DNA of 64,000 nt from Sipunculus nudus (taxonomy: Eukaryota; Annelida; Sipuncula; Golfingiida; Sipunculidae), in assembly GCA_026874595.1 (NCBI GenBank), contig CM049307.1:76112643-76176642 (forward strand), written 5' to 3'. A program made the translations under genes and the position numbers. Each line of letters begins with the position of its first letter. Positions within the stretch are counted from its first letter, which is position 1. Below the pieces are notes generated by a model, which had not been told where the DNA came from, made no database searches, and saw only the letters and a program-made list of their open reading frames with translations. This document shows, piece by piece, positions 22,701 to 35,700 of this stretch.

Positions 22701-25700
22701 AATTTCTATTCATTCATTCATTCACATCTCCTCATCCACAGTGTTGTATGACTGAACTGTGTATATAATGTCTTTGATGTAAGTAACCTTGAAAAGGCTT
22801 AAAAGATCTTGAATTTATTAACAGAGCTACCTTCCAGGAGTTCCCTCTTTTCAGTTCCTCTGATAAACATGGAATTCTGTGCACTAATTTAGTTTTATCC
22901 ACTTTATTGTCAACACAACATAAAATCAGTCACTTTTAATGAAATTGTTAAACAGGGCCTTGAATCTGGATGATTCCTGTGTACACTGGGATAAAACAGA
23001 CTTGTAGAAGTTAACTGATCTAAACTTTCATAATAATTATGGAAAATCCATGTATATACAGTACAGCAGTAAAAGCACTTGTCAGATGGTATTTATATCC
23101 GGCAAACAGTTATGCGGATACTATGCTTTTAAGCTGAAATTGTGCATGTCCTTAGATCTTCGATACCTCCATCTTGTACTCAAGACTGGTAGGGCCATCT
23201 GCAATAGTTTTTTTGTTGTGTCCATCTGTACATTTGCTTTAGGTGAAAATTGCTCATATCTCAGGAGTGGTTCAATGTATTGGTCTGAAATTTGGAATGT
23301 TCATCCGTCTTAGAGAGTTTTCTTATAAACCAGACAGGTGGCGCCACATACCTTTTTCATAGAATACATTGATGTCCTTTTATCAGGAGTGGTTTGCCGT
23401 ATTGGCCTGAAATTCTGCATGTCCTTGGATCTTGGTGCAATTTGCAGTTGTTTTCGCGTGGCATCCATCTGTCTGTTTTATATGGGTAAAAGTCACTCAT
23501 AACTCAGAAGTGGATGGATGTATCAGCCTGAAATTTTGCGTGTTTATCGATCTTTGATAGCTTTGTTGTAGACCAGATAGTTTCGCACAACCTGCTGTTC
23601 TGTTTTTATAGAATACATTGATGCACTTTTTCTCAGTAGTGGATTGGTGTCTGGACCTGGAATTTTGCATTGTGTATCTATCTGTAGAATCAGTTATGGG
23701 AAAAATTGCACATTATATGAGGAGTTTAATGGGCAACACATTTAAGGGATGTCTGGGATCATTCAGTTCCTTACTTTACCCATGCCTCTGTGATTTCGTG
23801 GATACACTTAGTCACTGGTCAACTGCCCGTATTCTTGTTTTAGAAGGAAAGATGATTAATTTTAATGGCATACAATAAGTAAAAGATTGATTCCTCATAA
23901 AACATGTTGTCTTTATTAATTGATGTATTTCCTTTGTTTTGATTGTTAGCATATGCTGAAGGATTTGTTCTCAAGTTTTGGGAACATTCATTCTGTGAAG
24001 TTAGTGGATTCGAGAAAAAATGATGGACTTAAAGTTGGGTAAGTATCTGAAGAGTCTTAGACTGATTCTGTTGGTATATGTCAGTTGTCATTGGGGTTAT
24101 GTATAGGACATAGTGTACAGATAGCTGGCAGTGTGATGTTAGTAGTGGTCAGAATTGTTTGAGAAATTATGTTCAGTGATAGAAAGAAAACAAACAACAG
24201 ATGATCAATTATTAATCAGTTATTTTATGTACTTTCTATATTACCATGATATTTTTGCTTTATATTATTATACAACAAATATTGACCAAGTAAATTCTTC
24301 CGACTTGTTCTGAAGTTCATCATGCTGTAAGGTCAGGTTAATGGACAAGTTGTTGACACTTTTTCACTGCACATGGTTCAGTTTTAATGTTGTTTGCTAC
24401 TTTTCGTCCAGTCTTATCAATTTCTCTGACTGGATTAGAATATTTTTTTTTCTGGTTAATATGACCTCTTTGCATGCACATACATAATTGTTTATGATTA
24501 TGCAAAAATGCTACCAGTTTATTTGATTATGAAAGAAAACAACAAATAATTTATATAATCAATTAGATTTTAGTACTGGAAAATCTTCTCTCCGATTTTA
24601 TACAGATAGAAAAATATATTTGCTTTATTAGTACTAAAGGCAGAGGTTCTCTGATGGAGTATTACTTCACAGTTCAGCATTTAGCAAGTAACAATAGCAG
24701 TATTGTAACTATTTGTTACATCCTTTATTCTTAAAGGAATATAAGAAGCTTAAATTAATCAAGAGGCATGTTGCTCTTTTTTAAAAGGACAGTTGAAATT
24801 GTTACTTTTCTCCGTAGGTTTGTGCGGTATCTTGAGGAGGGTGATGCCAACAAAGCCTCCATGGATATGAGAAACTATGAAATTGGGAACCAGAGACTAT
24901 TTGTCAAACGCACAAAGAAGTAAGTTTGTTCATGTTGATTTGCCTATTCAGTGCTAGAAACAAAATTGCATGATTACTTGCTGCAAAAAAGTGATGGCTC
25001 AAATCATGAATTGTAAAGATTAAAATAATGTACAAACACAAAGTTTTGCATTTATTGATTTGACATGCAAATGTTGAATAATCAACTAATTTATTATATA
25101 AATTATTATAATTTATTATAATATTATTTATTTGTATAATGTGAAACCTGTTGATATCACAGTTTTGTGAATGAATGCAGTTCACCGTTTTGTCAACCAC
25201 ATGTGAAATATTTAATGGTAGCATACTTTTATTGGGCAGATTGAATTTATTAACTAAGAAATTAATATGTTATCTTAGGAAATGCAAAATTAAAATACAT
25301 TATATCATGCCACTGAAATGGAAGATAGAAATTGAAAAAAAAAATATATATAAATTTTCCACACAGACCAGATGGAGGGGGTGGCAATGAGCCGGCAGGG
25401 AGAAAATTTGGTTTATCACAACCTGATATTGTCTCCAATCATATGCCAGGCATCAAACCACAGACCCCACAAGTCATCAAGAAGGTAAGTCACTGACAGT
25501 GGTGCCAGTTTTACCTAACAGTAGTCAATTGGGAGGAGATGTAGGCCTGCCAAAGCACTTGTTTTTAAAATACTCACTCTTTTTGTAGATTTACTGAAAA
25601 AGACACAAATTCCTCTTTTTTCACACTTTTTTTAACAGCACTTTTTTCCCTCTTTTTTTCAATTTCTGCAAAAGTTCAGAGGTATATATGCTATTTCTCT

Positions 25701-27157
25701 CCTGCTATAACAGTCCAGAGCAAGAATGGGATACTTTGCAATTTGTGTGTGTGCAAATGTCGATTATGGGTCACAACATGTAAAAAATGCCCATATCTTC
25801 ATTCAGGGGGATGTACACTATGTATGATTAAGATGTTGGGAGTTGTACATTTACACTTATGTAGTATGTAAAGCACATCTTTTTTCAGTCTGTGATAAAA
25901 AATTGGGTATTGTTGGATTTGTTGCTAATCTTACTTTTATTCCATTCATTTATTTAAAAAAAGCTACTCCTTTTTCCAAAGCACTTGCTTTTTTCAGTAA
26001 TTTACCTTTGGCAGACCTGAGATGGCATTGTTGACTGATATTTTTCATGTAAATGTCCTCGCAGATGAGTAGTTAGTGTTTCTGAGTGTTGAGCTAGTAG
26101 GTGGGAATATGTTTTGACTTGACTTTGAAAGGTGTCTACATTTTTATCCCTCAGGAATTGATAACATTCCATTTGGGCTCTAGCTCAAGTTTACACTTGA
26201 TCATGTTTACGCTTGACATTGCATGCATCTCAAAGTCGCCCTTACGCCCCAGGGAACCCACAAAAGACCAAATTCATATACAGCTCAGGGTAGTGTCAGG
26301 CGCATGAAAAAAATTGATGAAGGTGCCCCTACTAAAACAATATGAAAAATATGTAATGTCCATGAAAGTTGCACCAAAAGCCATGCAATATCAATTTTGG
26401 CATGAATATTTATGATAAACTTGCTAATAGAATATAGACTATAGGTTCTGAAGTGGTCCAATTAATCATTTTCAGGCATTTGATATATTAAGAACTACTT
26501 TGGAAATATGGGTCTTGACAACCAAGTGTGAAATCAGTTCATGCTGAATTTTAGCGGTTTATGCCCTCATTAGTAACCATCTCTGTCTGTCTACTTTGTT
26601 AAAAAAAACTACAGTCAGAGATAGGTCTACTCAGATGGAAATAATGCATGAAACCATGCAAATACCGAATGACATAGATTCTTTTGACAAGCAGAAATAA
26701 CATTTCAGTTTCCATTGCCAGCCATTCATGTCTGATTTATCTCATACACACCAGGAACAGTTGATGGTGACACATGTGGAGCAGCCGACCGTGTTCTGGG
26801 CGCAGGTCGTGGATGATACAAACCAGGTGGAGGAACTGATGAGGATCAGCGAGGACCTCAGTCAAGTGTGTCCCAGCGCTCAGGGAATAACGGAGCAGCC
26901 ACAGCAAAACAAGGTAAACTATACCTTCATTGGTACTCAGAGCCATTTGGTGTGTATCTTTACAGTTACTTACTATTATCTTTATATCAGTAATTTACCT
27001 GAACTTTCTGATGACCATTTTCAGGGGATCACTCGATTAGTCCACAAACATCTTGGGTTATGTTAGTTTGCCTTTTCCTTATATTTTTTATTTTCTGTAA
27101 ATTTTACTGCACTGTTTCTTTGTGTATAACCTGACTTGGCTTGTATTGCTACTAAAT

Positions 27158-27189
<32 letters not shown>

Positions 27190-30100
27190 CAAACATATAT
27201 ATATATATATGTATATATGAACTCCTCTACATACCTTCCATGCTTCCTTCCCACTGTATCCACCTCCCATCACAATGAAACAGGAAGACCGCATCTTAGC
27301 AAAGTACGTACAATTGCATCAATTAAAAAAAGTCCCCTTCTGGCTTTTGTATTTGATCATTGACTTAAAATATGTTTTACTTATGTTTGAGGCTGGACTT
27401 GTTGATCCTAAATTGTCTGTTTGTCTTCAGATATATGGCTGTCTCTTCACTCAAGACCAGGCATGGTATCGGTGTCGAGTGTTGAAGTATGTGACAGACA
27501 CAGAGGTAGGCATTAACACTTGCTGACTCAAACTAGAATTTGGACCATAAAGATACAACATACCCATCTTTAAGACTACTTTCAGGTTGATAAATTTTGT
27601 GTATATTTTAAATGCAGCATGTTCTGCAGCATATAATGTGAGCTGTGACGTGATATCATAAACCAGGTCACAGTTGCCTTTTTAGCTCAGCTGACTATAA
27701 GTCATCTGAGCTATAGTCGTGGTCTATTGTCCGTCGTCCGTCCATCTGTCCGTCCGTCAGTCCGTCCGTCCGTCCGTCCGTAGATGTGGCACGTTTTGAA
27801 ACCGTAAGACCTAGGAATCCAAAATTCGGCATAATGTTAGATGTCCCCAAGATCTCCTACCAAGCCGAAAACTGGGTCTTTTCGACTTCATTCCTTTGAG
27901 AAATTAAGGAAAAACTCAATTTTTTATTAAAAACCTATTTTCACACTTCAGGACTGCCTAATATCAAAACCACTCATCTGTTTTTCCTCATATTTACCAT
28001 AAATATTCCTTTTTATAGTTCCTATGTACATTCAAGAAATTATGTCTGTATTATATAATTTATAAAAGTTATGGACCCAAACATAATGCATTTTGTAAAA
28101 AATCAGGAAAGATATTTGATCACTTAACACAAAACATGTTAAAGCTATGGACCTTTTTTCCAGTAATATAACTTTAATTAATCAAAATTAAATTGTATAC
28201 CCAAAATTAGATGAAAATCTTTTAAATTTTTTAAAATATTAATAAAAATAAAAAATTGGTACCTTAAATTTTGCCCAACTTTGACCATGGCACGTTTTTT
28301 TCCTGTAAGTACTGTGGATTTAATTTTCACAGCATGTTTTTGCTACCTTTTCACCTGTTAACACCAAAAATTTGAAACCAGTTGATCAAAAACTGTAGAT
28401 TTTATTCAGGTTTTCAAGCACCATGTAACATATTTTTTACATCAAGCTAGTGTTATGCAGTTTGCAAGAGCTCAGCTCCCCAGCTTCAGCTCTTAGTTCC
28501 TTAAATTCGGCATACAGCTAGATGTCTCCAAAATCCCCAACCATGCCAAGAATTTGGTCACTAGGACTTAATTCCTTCACGATATTATTGAAAAACTTCA
28601 TTTTTCCATTAAAAACCCATTGTTACACTTCAAGACTGCCTAATATCAAAACCACTGATCTGACTTTAATCATAAATAATATACATATTTTTCATTCTCT
28701 ATGCACATGCCAGAATGATATCAGTTTTGCGTAATTGTTTTTAATTAGGGCCCAAACATAATGTACTTTGTAAAAAATCAAGAAATATATTAACTCCCTT
28801 AAAAAGGAGATTGCTAAAGCTAGAGATTTTTTGTCAGGGATGTAACATTATTTAATCAAGATTCAATTGAATACCCAAAATTAGTTATGAATTTTTCAAA
28901 TTTTATAAGTTATTAGTATAAATGTAAAATTAGTAACTTAAATTTTGCCCAACTTTGACCATGGCACGTTTGTTTCCTGTGAGCACTGTTGATATAATTT
29001 TCATATCATGCACACATAAGGATTTCAGCTTTTAAGTTTAGAAAGCTGAAAGAAATTGGCCAAAAATTGTAGCTTTTATTAATGTTTTTATGAGACCCTG
29101 TCAGACTTTGGCTCTCTCAAGCCCCTCTTTAGTCACCTGTATGTTGACCTTGTTGAACTTTCAGCAAATTATGCATGCTTGAGGCGAGGCATACACGGGA
29201 ATCAAGGCAGCTTATGGCCAGCCACAGTTTATCCAGGTGTCCAACCCAACTCATCTAGTAGTTTTAACCAACTACATAACAATAAACAATAAATTAATAA
29301 ATTTTTATTGGTTTTTTAATAAAAAATTAAAGAAAAATAGAAAAGGAATTTGTTAGTTTATAATAACAGGAAATTAACTTGCAGTTACTGATGATATAAG
29401 AATCTTGTATCGATGGATAGAATGTCACGTATTCCAAATAACACCATGCAGTCACCTATGGTATTTTTCAGTTCAATTTTAATGATAAAGAAGTAAATCA
29501 TATCATTCATTACTAATCATTAGGGATCATATGATGGAAATTAATGATAGACAAAGATGCAGTTGATAATATTAATCTAGATTCCTACTTTGTCTAGTGT
29601 GTACATTGATGTGAAATTAGTCCAAAATGAATTTATTACAGTTATTTTTTAATATAAATAAAAGCCATAAAACCAGGTACTTATGATCATTATTTAAATG
29701 TGTGAATTTTGTATATTCTGGATTCTCAACATCATTGTTTGGTGAAAACTGAATAAATACCAGACATGGTGCGAATACTTAGTAATTGTATTTAAATACG
29801 AATATGATTATGTACTCCATTATAAAATTTCTTGCATAAAGAATGGGAATTCAGGTAAAAGTGAAAGTATATGAATACCAGTGCAAATACTTTCAAAATG
29901 TATTCATGAATGCATTCATGAATATATTCTTTAATATTATTTTAATAATCATTTCAGTTATATTTCATTTTAAAAAATCATGATTCTCTTATTATTTTAA
30001 ATAAAAATTATATTTGGGACTATATTTGTAATTTTTTTTAATTAATAGTTAAACCCTTATATCATATATTCTGCTTATAAGTTATATGGCCAAGTCTAAA

Positions 30101-32632
30101 TCTGTGTGACAATAGTACTCCATTTGTTAATCAAATAAATGAAATCAATCCTCTTCCCTGTCTCCAAGGTACTATCAAAATCATACATAAGCTAAACAAC
30201 AACAACTAATAATACAGCTTATATTTATTACCACACAAAACCAGCATGTGCCTTATTTCTAAATAATATTTTTTAATCATATATAACAGCTGAGCGTCGT
30301 GACCCATAGGTCCCTTGTTTTCTTTATGATTGTATAGTGCTTCAAATTTTAATCAAATGCTTTCTATTCAAATGGAGTTCTTTATGCTGAACACTCCACA
30401 GTGACATTTTACTGGGAATCCACATTTGGTATTAAAACAAAATGCAGTTCAGCTAAGAATGATCAGAGATTTTCTGCCGTAAGCAGATTGCAAGTTTTTT
30501 TGTTGGGGAAGAGTTTGTGGATTTTCAACTGTTGAAAACAACATCCCAGAACCATGCTGGCCAAATTTATTGACACCAGTTGCCAGGTCACAGTGTGCAA
30601 AGTATCATGGAAGAAGTGGAAGAAGACACCAGGAGAAATAAAATTATTGTGATCCAAAGTTTTGTAACAAGACCAGGCAAAACAGCATGCATATTAAAAA
30701 ACTAGAGCCAGCTACTCACCAACCTTATCTATAGAAATATTGTGATTTCTTCTAACTCTGCATACATATTAATGAACTCTAGGTAATTCCTGTTGATAAA
30801 AGTTCTTTATAAAACCTCTGTGACAGATGTATGAGCTGTTAATAAACACAAAAATGTTGACAAATGAAAAACCATGTAATCTAATGTAATTGATCCTTAT
30901 ATACAAAGTCTAAAAGGTCACTAGATTAAAAAAACCCTTGGCAAAACTGGTTTGTCTGACTTGGTGCCAGATGTCCTTGTTGAATGTGTTTAGATTATTT
31001 TGGCACCCCCCCATGTTATAAACACATGGATGTAAACAAAAGGAACAGCCTGTGTGCTGTGGGATTGGTGTATACTTACCTATTTTATAAAAAGTCAAAG
31101 GGATTCCCTAAGTTTATACACATCTGATATCTGAATAATCCCCTTTAAATGTGAAAAGATCACACTGCATGAACTCCAGGATTGAATGTTGTTTAAATTG
31201 GTGAAAATGTCAATGTTGTCAATTTCAGAGTGAAGTACAGTACATAGACTTTGGGAACAAAGAGGTCGTTCAGAACAACACAATTGTGGAACTGCCCCAG
31301 ACGCTAGTCAACCATAGACCTTATGCCCAGTGCTACACATTGTATGGTCTCAAACCCACATGTGAAGATCCTACGAGTATGGGTTTCACTCAGGTAGTTA
31401 TATGTGTGTATGTTTGCCATTTGTCAGTTCAGAATATAAAATTGTTTTAATTTAAGTGGCCAAGACCAGTTTTGATCTGTTTTTGGTAATTCCAGATAAT
31501 GCATAATATTAAGTCTAGTTAAGCTCGAAGTGTTCAGTGTTGACACTACCATTGCGTTCTGGTCCAATCCTGATAATTCCTTTATTCCAAAAATAATAAA
31601 TTTTCTCAGAGGTCGAGACAATAGAGGATATTTGAAAATTATCTTCCTGCAGAATTTGCAGTGGTCAAGATTTTAGAGGCACGCGGTTTAATAACCTTCC
31701 CTAGAGCCGCAGAGCCGCTCTGACACTCGAGCGGTCAAATGAATTGAGTGATAATTTGGTCGTTTATAAGTTTGTTTGTTAGCTAAACAAGTATTTTCTT
31801 ACAAACGGGCTTCCAACCGTCACATGAATTACACAGTGCCGGCAAATGATTAATAAAACTGAGCTCAATCACTTTACAAAATGATCACTACTTCGCGTAT
31901 AGGTACGATGACATAGACGGCAACTCATGCAACTACCAGTTGTTTCAAGTTAACCCACCAGGCGGCGATATAAAGGGACAAGCAGCTGCACCAAGTTGGA
32001 AGAAGACTTTATAAAAAAATAACTGCCAATTATCAGATAAATTTTATTTGCACAATACGTAAAAAATACAGGAAAGTAAAGGCACGTTAAAATATGTACG
32101 ACCGGAAATGGTCCTAGCTGGCATGCCCTCGATCGGGCCCTGTTTTGTATACGCGGTCACCCATCCAAAAACTAACCAGGGTCGTTTAAACTTAACTAAG
32201 ATGACCGGTCCATTGTGTCACAGTTGTTCCACCATGCGTGCTTCCCCGTACTTGGTAAATATTATTGCTAATTATACCAAGTGAATCGCACACAAGACAT
32301 GTGCGTACCAGGAATGGTACACGAGTTTGCTTCGTCACGGACACCCATTTGGAATTTGAACGCTTTATCATGTTTATATATTATGAAAAACGCATCTTTG
32401 TATCTTCAAAAATTTTATTGCAAACAAGTTTGATGTGGATGCTCAGTGCAATAAGAATCTAGTCAGATGCAAACTGCGGTGCCCGTGAGAGACGGAGGCA
32501 TTACACCTTAACATCGTCGACAGAAATCATCGTCAGCAGTCGCGAAATTAGAGTCATTTTAGAAATTATGCTTTCAAAATATTTTTTTGGGGTCGAGAAA
32601 TAAGAGGGATCGCCAAATTGGAATAAATACGG

Positions 32633-32726
<94 letters not shown>

Positions 32727-35700
32727 TGTATATATATAGAGTGATTATGTACAATGTGTTTCAGGGCATGTTTAAGTAATTTGATTCACATACTGAAAAT
32801 ACACTTCAGCTAGCATTTAATTTATATGTTCCCTTCTTACATAAATCTACAGGGAATTGAAACCTTGAGAAAGATGACAGAGAGTGGTATAGTCCAGGCG
32901 TCTGTGTACGGGGCCAAGTCCATCGGAGCGATTCCAGTGGTGCTAGAATCAGACGGTGTGGACATCAATCAGGAAATGCTTAACCAGAAATACGCTGAAC
33001 GCAGGCAGCCCAGGCCAAAACAGAACCAGGAAAGATTTATCCAAAATCAAGTAAAGCTCATTTTAATGTTGTTTAGCTAGTGGAGAAATCATGCAGGTCT
33101 TAATAGCAGTTAACAGCAGCAAATAATGGCATACTCCAGATTTCTATGGTTAATCAAACCAAGAGTTTAATGGTCCCTTTATATACCCCAGGAAGACATC
33201 ATACAGAAGTTCAGGAGACATTAGCACAGTTCTCTATAATGCACACTAGGGTGGCAGGCTGTCTTGCCTTTCCCTTTTTAGATATGTCAGAGCATAATGA
33301 TTTATGTTTAATTTCGAACTGGAGCACTCACCACTGTGGTTATTTTAGTAAATGTATACATCTGACTGCAAAGGTTGTACAATAAAAAGTGTGGATCGTT
33401 ATATCAAAATATGGTAGTTTGACCCAGGTTTGGGTTCAAATTACAAGGGCTCTAATTGCTGTCAGTAATAATTTTGATTAAATTTGGTATTTTCTGGGTG
33501 ACTTTTGTTATAAATTTGGTTTTATGGATTTATTTAAGTGTTTTTGTGACAATTTTGTCTTAGATGTTAATCAGATGCAGTTGTACTTTTTATGTATGGA
33601 AAAATAAACAATAATTGATTCTTTAATAAAAATAAATTTGTCATAAGGATTTTAAGAATGAAGTTATCAAACTAAATAAACTTTTTTATTAATGAAGTTA
33701 ATTTAATCAGATAATTCTATTTATATTTTTACAGCAGGGCCCACCATCTCAAGGTCAGGGCATAAGACGACCACAGATGAACCCAGTATTAGGTCAAGGT
33801 GACCCACCTGTAGCCATCAGTAACTGGTCCTCCGTCATGCCCCCGCTAGAACAGAGAGTGGAGACCAGACAGCCCCCTCCACCGATGATGGGACAGGGAA
33901 GACAACAGTCAGGATACGGACAGCAAATGTAAGTGTTCTCTTATGTGTGATACATTTGGTTAATATACATGTCAACATAACTCACTACAAATTATGTCCT
34001 CTCTTCACTTCAGTGGAGATCGATATAGTGTTTGGTCTGTCATAATCTGCAATCGCATCTGTGTCATTTTTTGTGAACATGACAACTTCTTATCCACTCA
34101 ATATACTGTAGATTCAGATAATATTGTGGGCTTAAAATTTCATGGTTTTTATACTAAACGCATATCCTAGGGTATTTGAATTCGTGGAAAGACCAGGAAT
34201 ATTTTAGAGAATCTTGGTTTTTAATCTCCATGTGCACATGGAAGACGAGAACATATGTACACAGGTAGTACACCGATGGCTCGACTCAGATGCTTATCAC
34301 ACGGTGCGCCTGTACCGTGGTCAGTAAGGTCAGTGTTGTGCAAACAATTTTCGCCCGACCCTAACAAAGGAATTAATCAGCTGTAACTGACACGTGCTGG
34401 ACAATACATCGGCTAGTTGTAACACACGATACATCAGCTATTAGTTATAACACCCGATCGCACCACATTCACAGAAAACGTTAACCCTCACTTGATCGGA
34501 GGAAAAATAAAACGGGACCGGCCACATGAAGGTTTTTACCTTTTTAGCTCAGCTGACTATAAGTCATTTGAGCTATAGTCGTGGTCATTTGTCCGTCGTC
34601 CGTCCGGCCGTCCGGCCGTTAACAGGGCACGTTTTAAAACTGTTGGACCTACGAATCCAAAATTCTGCATAACATTAGATGTCCCCAAAATCTTCTACCA
34701 TACCAAAAATTGGGTCATTAGAACTTCGTCCCTTCGAGAAATTAAGGAAAAACCTCCGTTTTCCATTAAAAAGCCATTGTTACACTTCAAGGCTGCCTAA
34801 TATCAAAACCACTGATCTGTTTTTGATCAGATTTAGTATTCATATTCTTCCATACATTTTCTGTGCACATACCAAATATTAGGTCAGTATTGGGTATTAT
34901 TTTGAAGTTATAGGCCCAAATATAATGCAGTTTTTAAAAAATCAGGAAATATATTTGCTCACTTAACATGAGAATTGCTGAAGCTGGAGCCTTTTTTTCA
35001 GGAATATAACTTTATTTAATCAAGATTCAATTGTTTACCCAAAATTAGATCTGAATTTTGCAAATTGTTCAAGTTATTAGCATAAATAAAAAATCAATAC
35101 CTTAAATTTTGTCCAAATTTGGCAGTGGCACGTTTTTTCCCTGTAAGTACTGTTGATTTTATTTTCACAGCATATATACATAAGGATTTAATCTTTTAAA
35201 ATCTGAAATTTCAAAGGAATTGTTTGAAAAGAGTAGCTTTTATTCAAGTTTTCATACACAATGTCAAGTGTTGTTAACATGTGGCCCACCTAGTAGTACA
35301 GCCTTCACTTGCATTATGTAACCCACCCCAGGCAGCTTGCCTTGGCCCAGCTTGGCCACTACTAGCAGGCTTCCCCGCTGCCCTGCACTCACCCCCCCCC
35401 CCCCCCCCAGCTGGTGCATAAACTAGATGAATGTTTTAATTTTCTGTATTTTATTTTATTCTTGGACATGCTACATTTTAGATTTTGTATTGTAACACCA
35501 GGGTTACAATGATTAAAGTGCACATTTAATTGTGTCAACAAAGTGATGTATTGCTATGAAAATGTGGATGTTCATCAGATAAGTAATGCTTTACTTCAGA
35601 AGAGTAAAACTTCACCAGGTGTGAAATTGACTATTAATTCCAGTAATTAATTATAGCTGAGATTGTATGTAGCATAATGATATTGTTTGTCCCTCATTCA

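Larger units (their letters stand above)
31394..32852. other. STK31 intron 7
   Basis: A 1.46-kb intron containing a GC-richer insertion (about 31.6-32.6 kb) with GGTCGAGA phrases near both sides (31611 and 32592), a 5S-rRNA-like segment and a TA microsatellite with regular TG breaks (32633-32738). Confidence 0.55.

Noticed and set aside
32566-32754. 62-codon minus-strand frame
   Set aside because: Translation of the TA/TG microsatellite.
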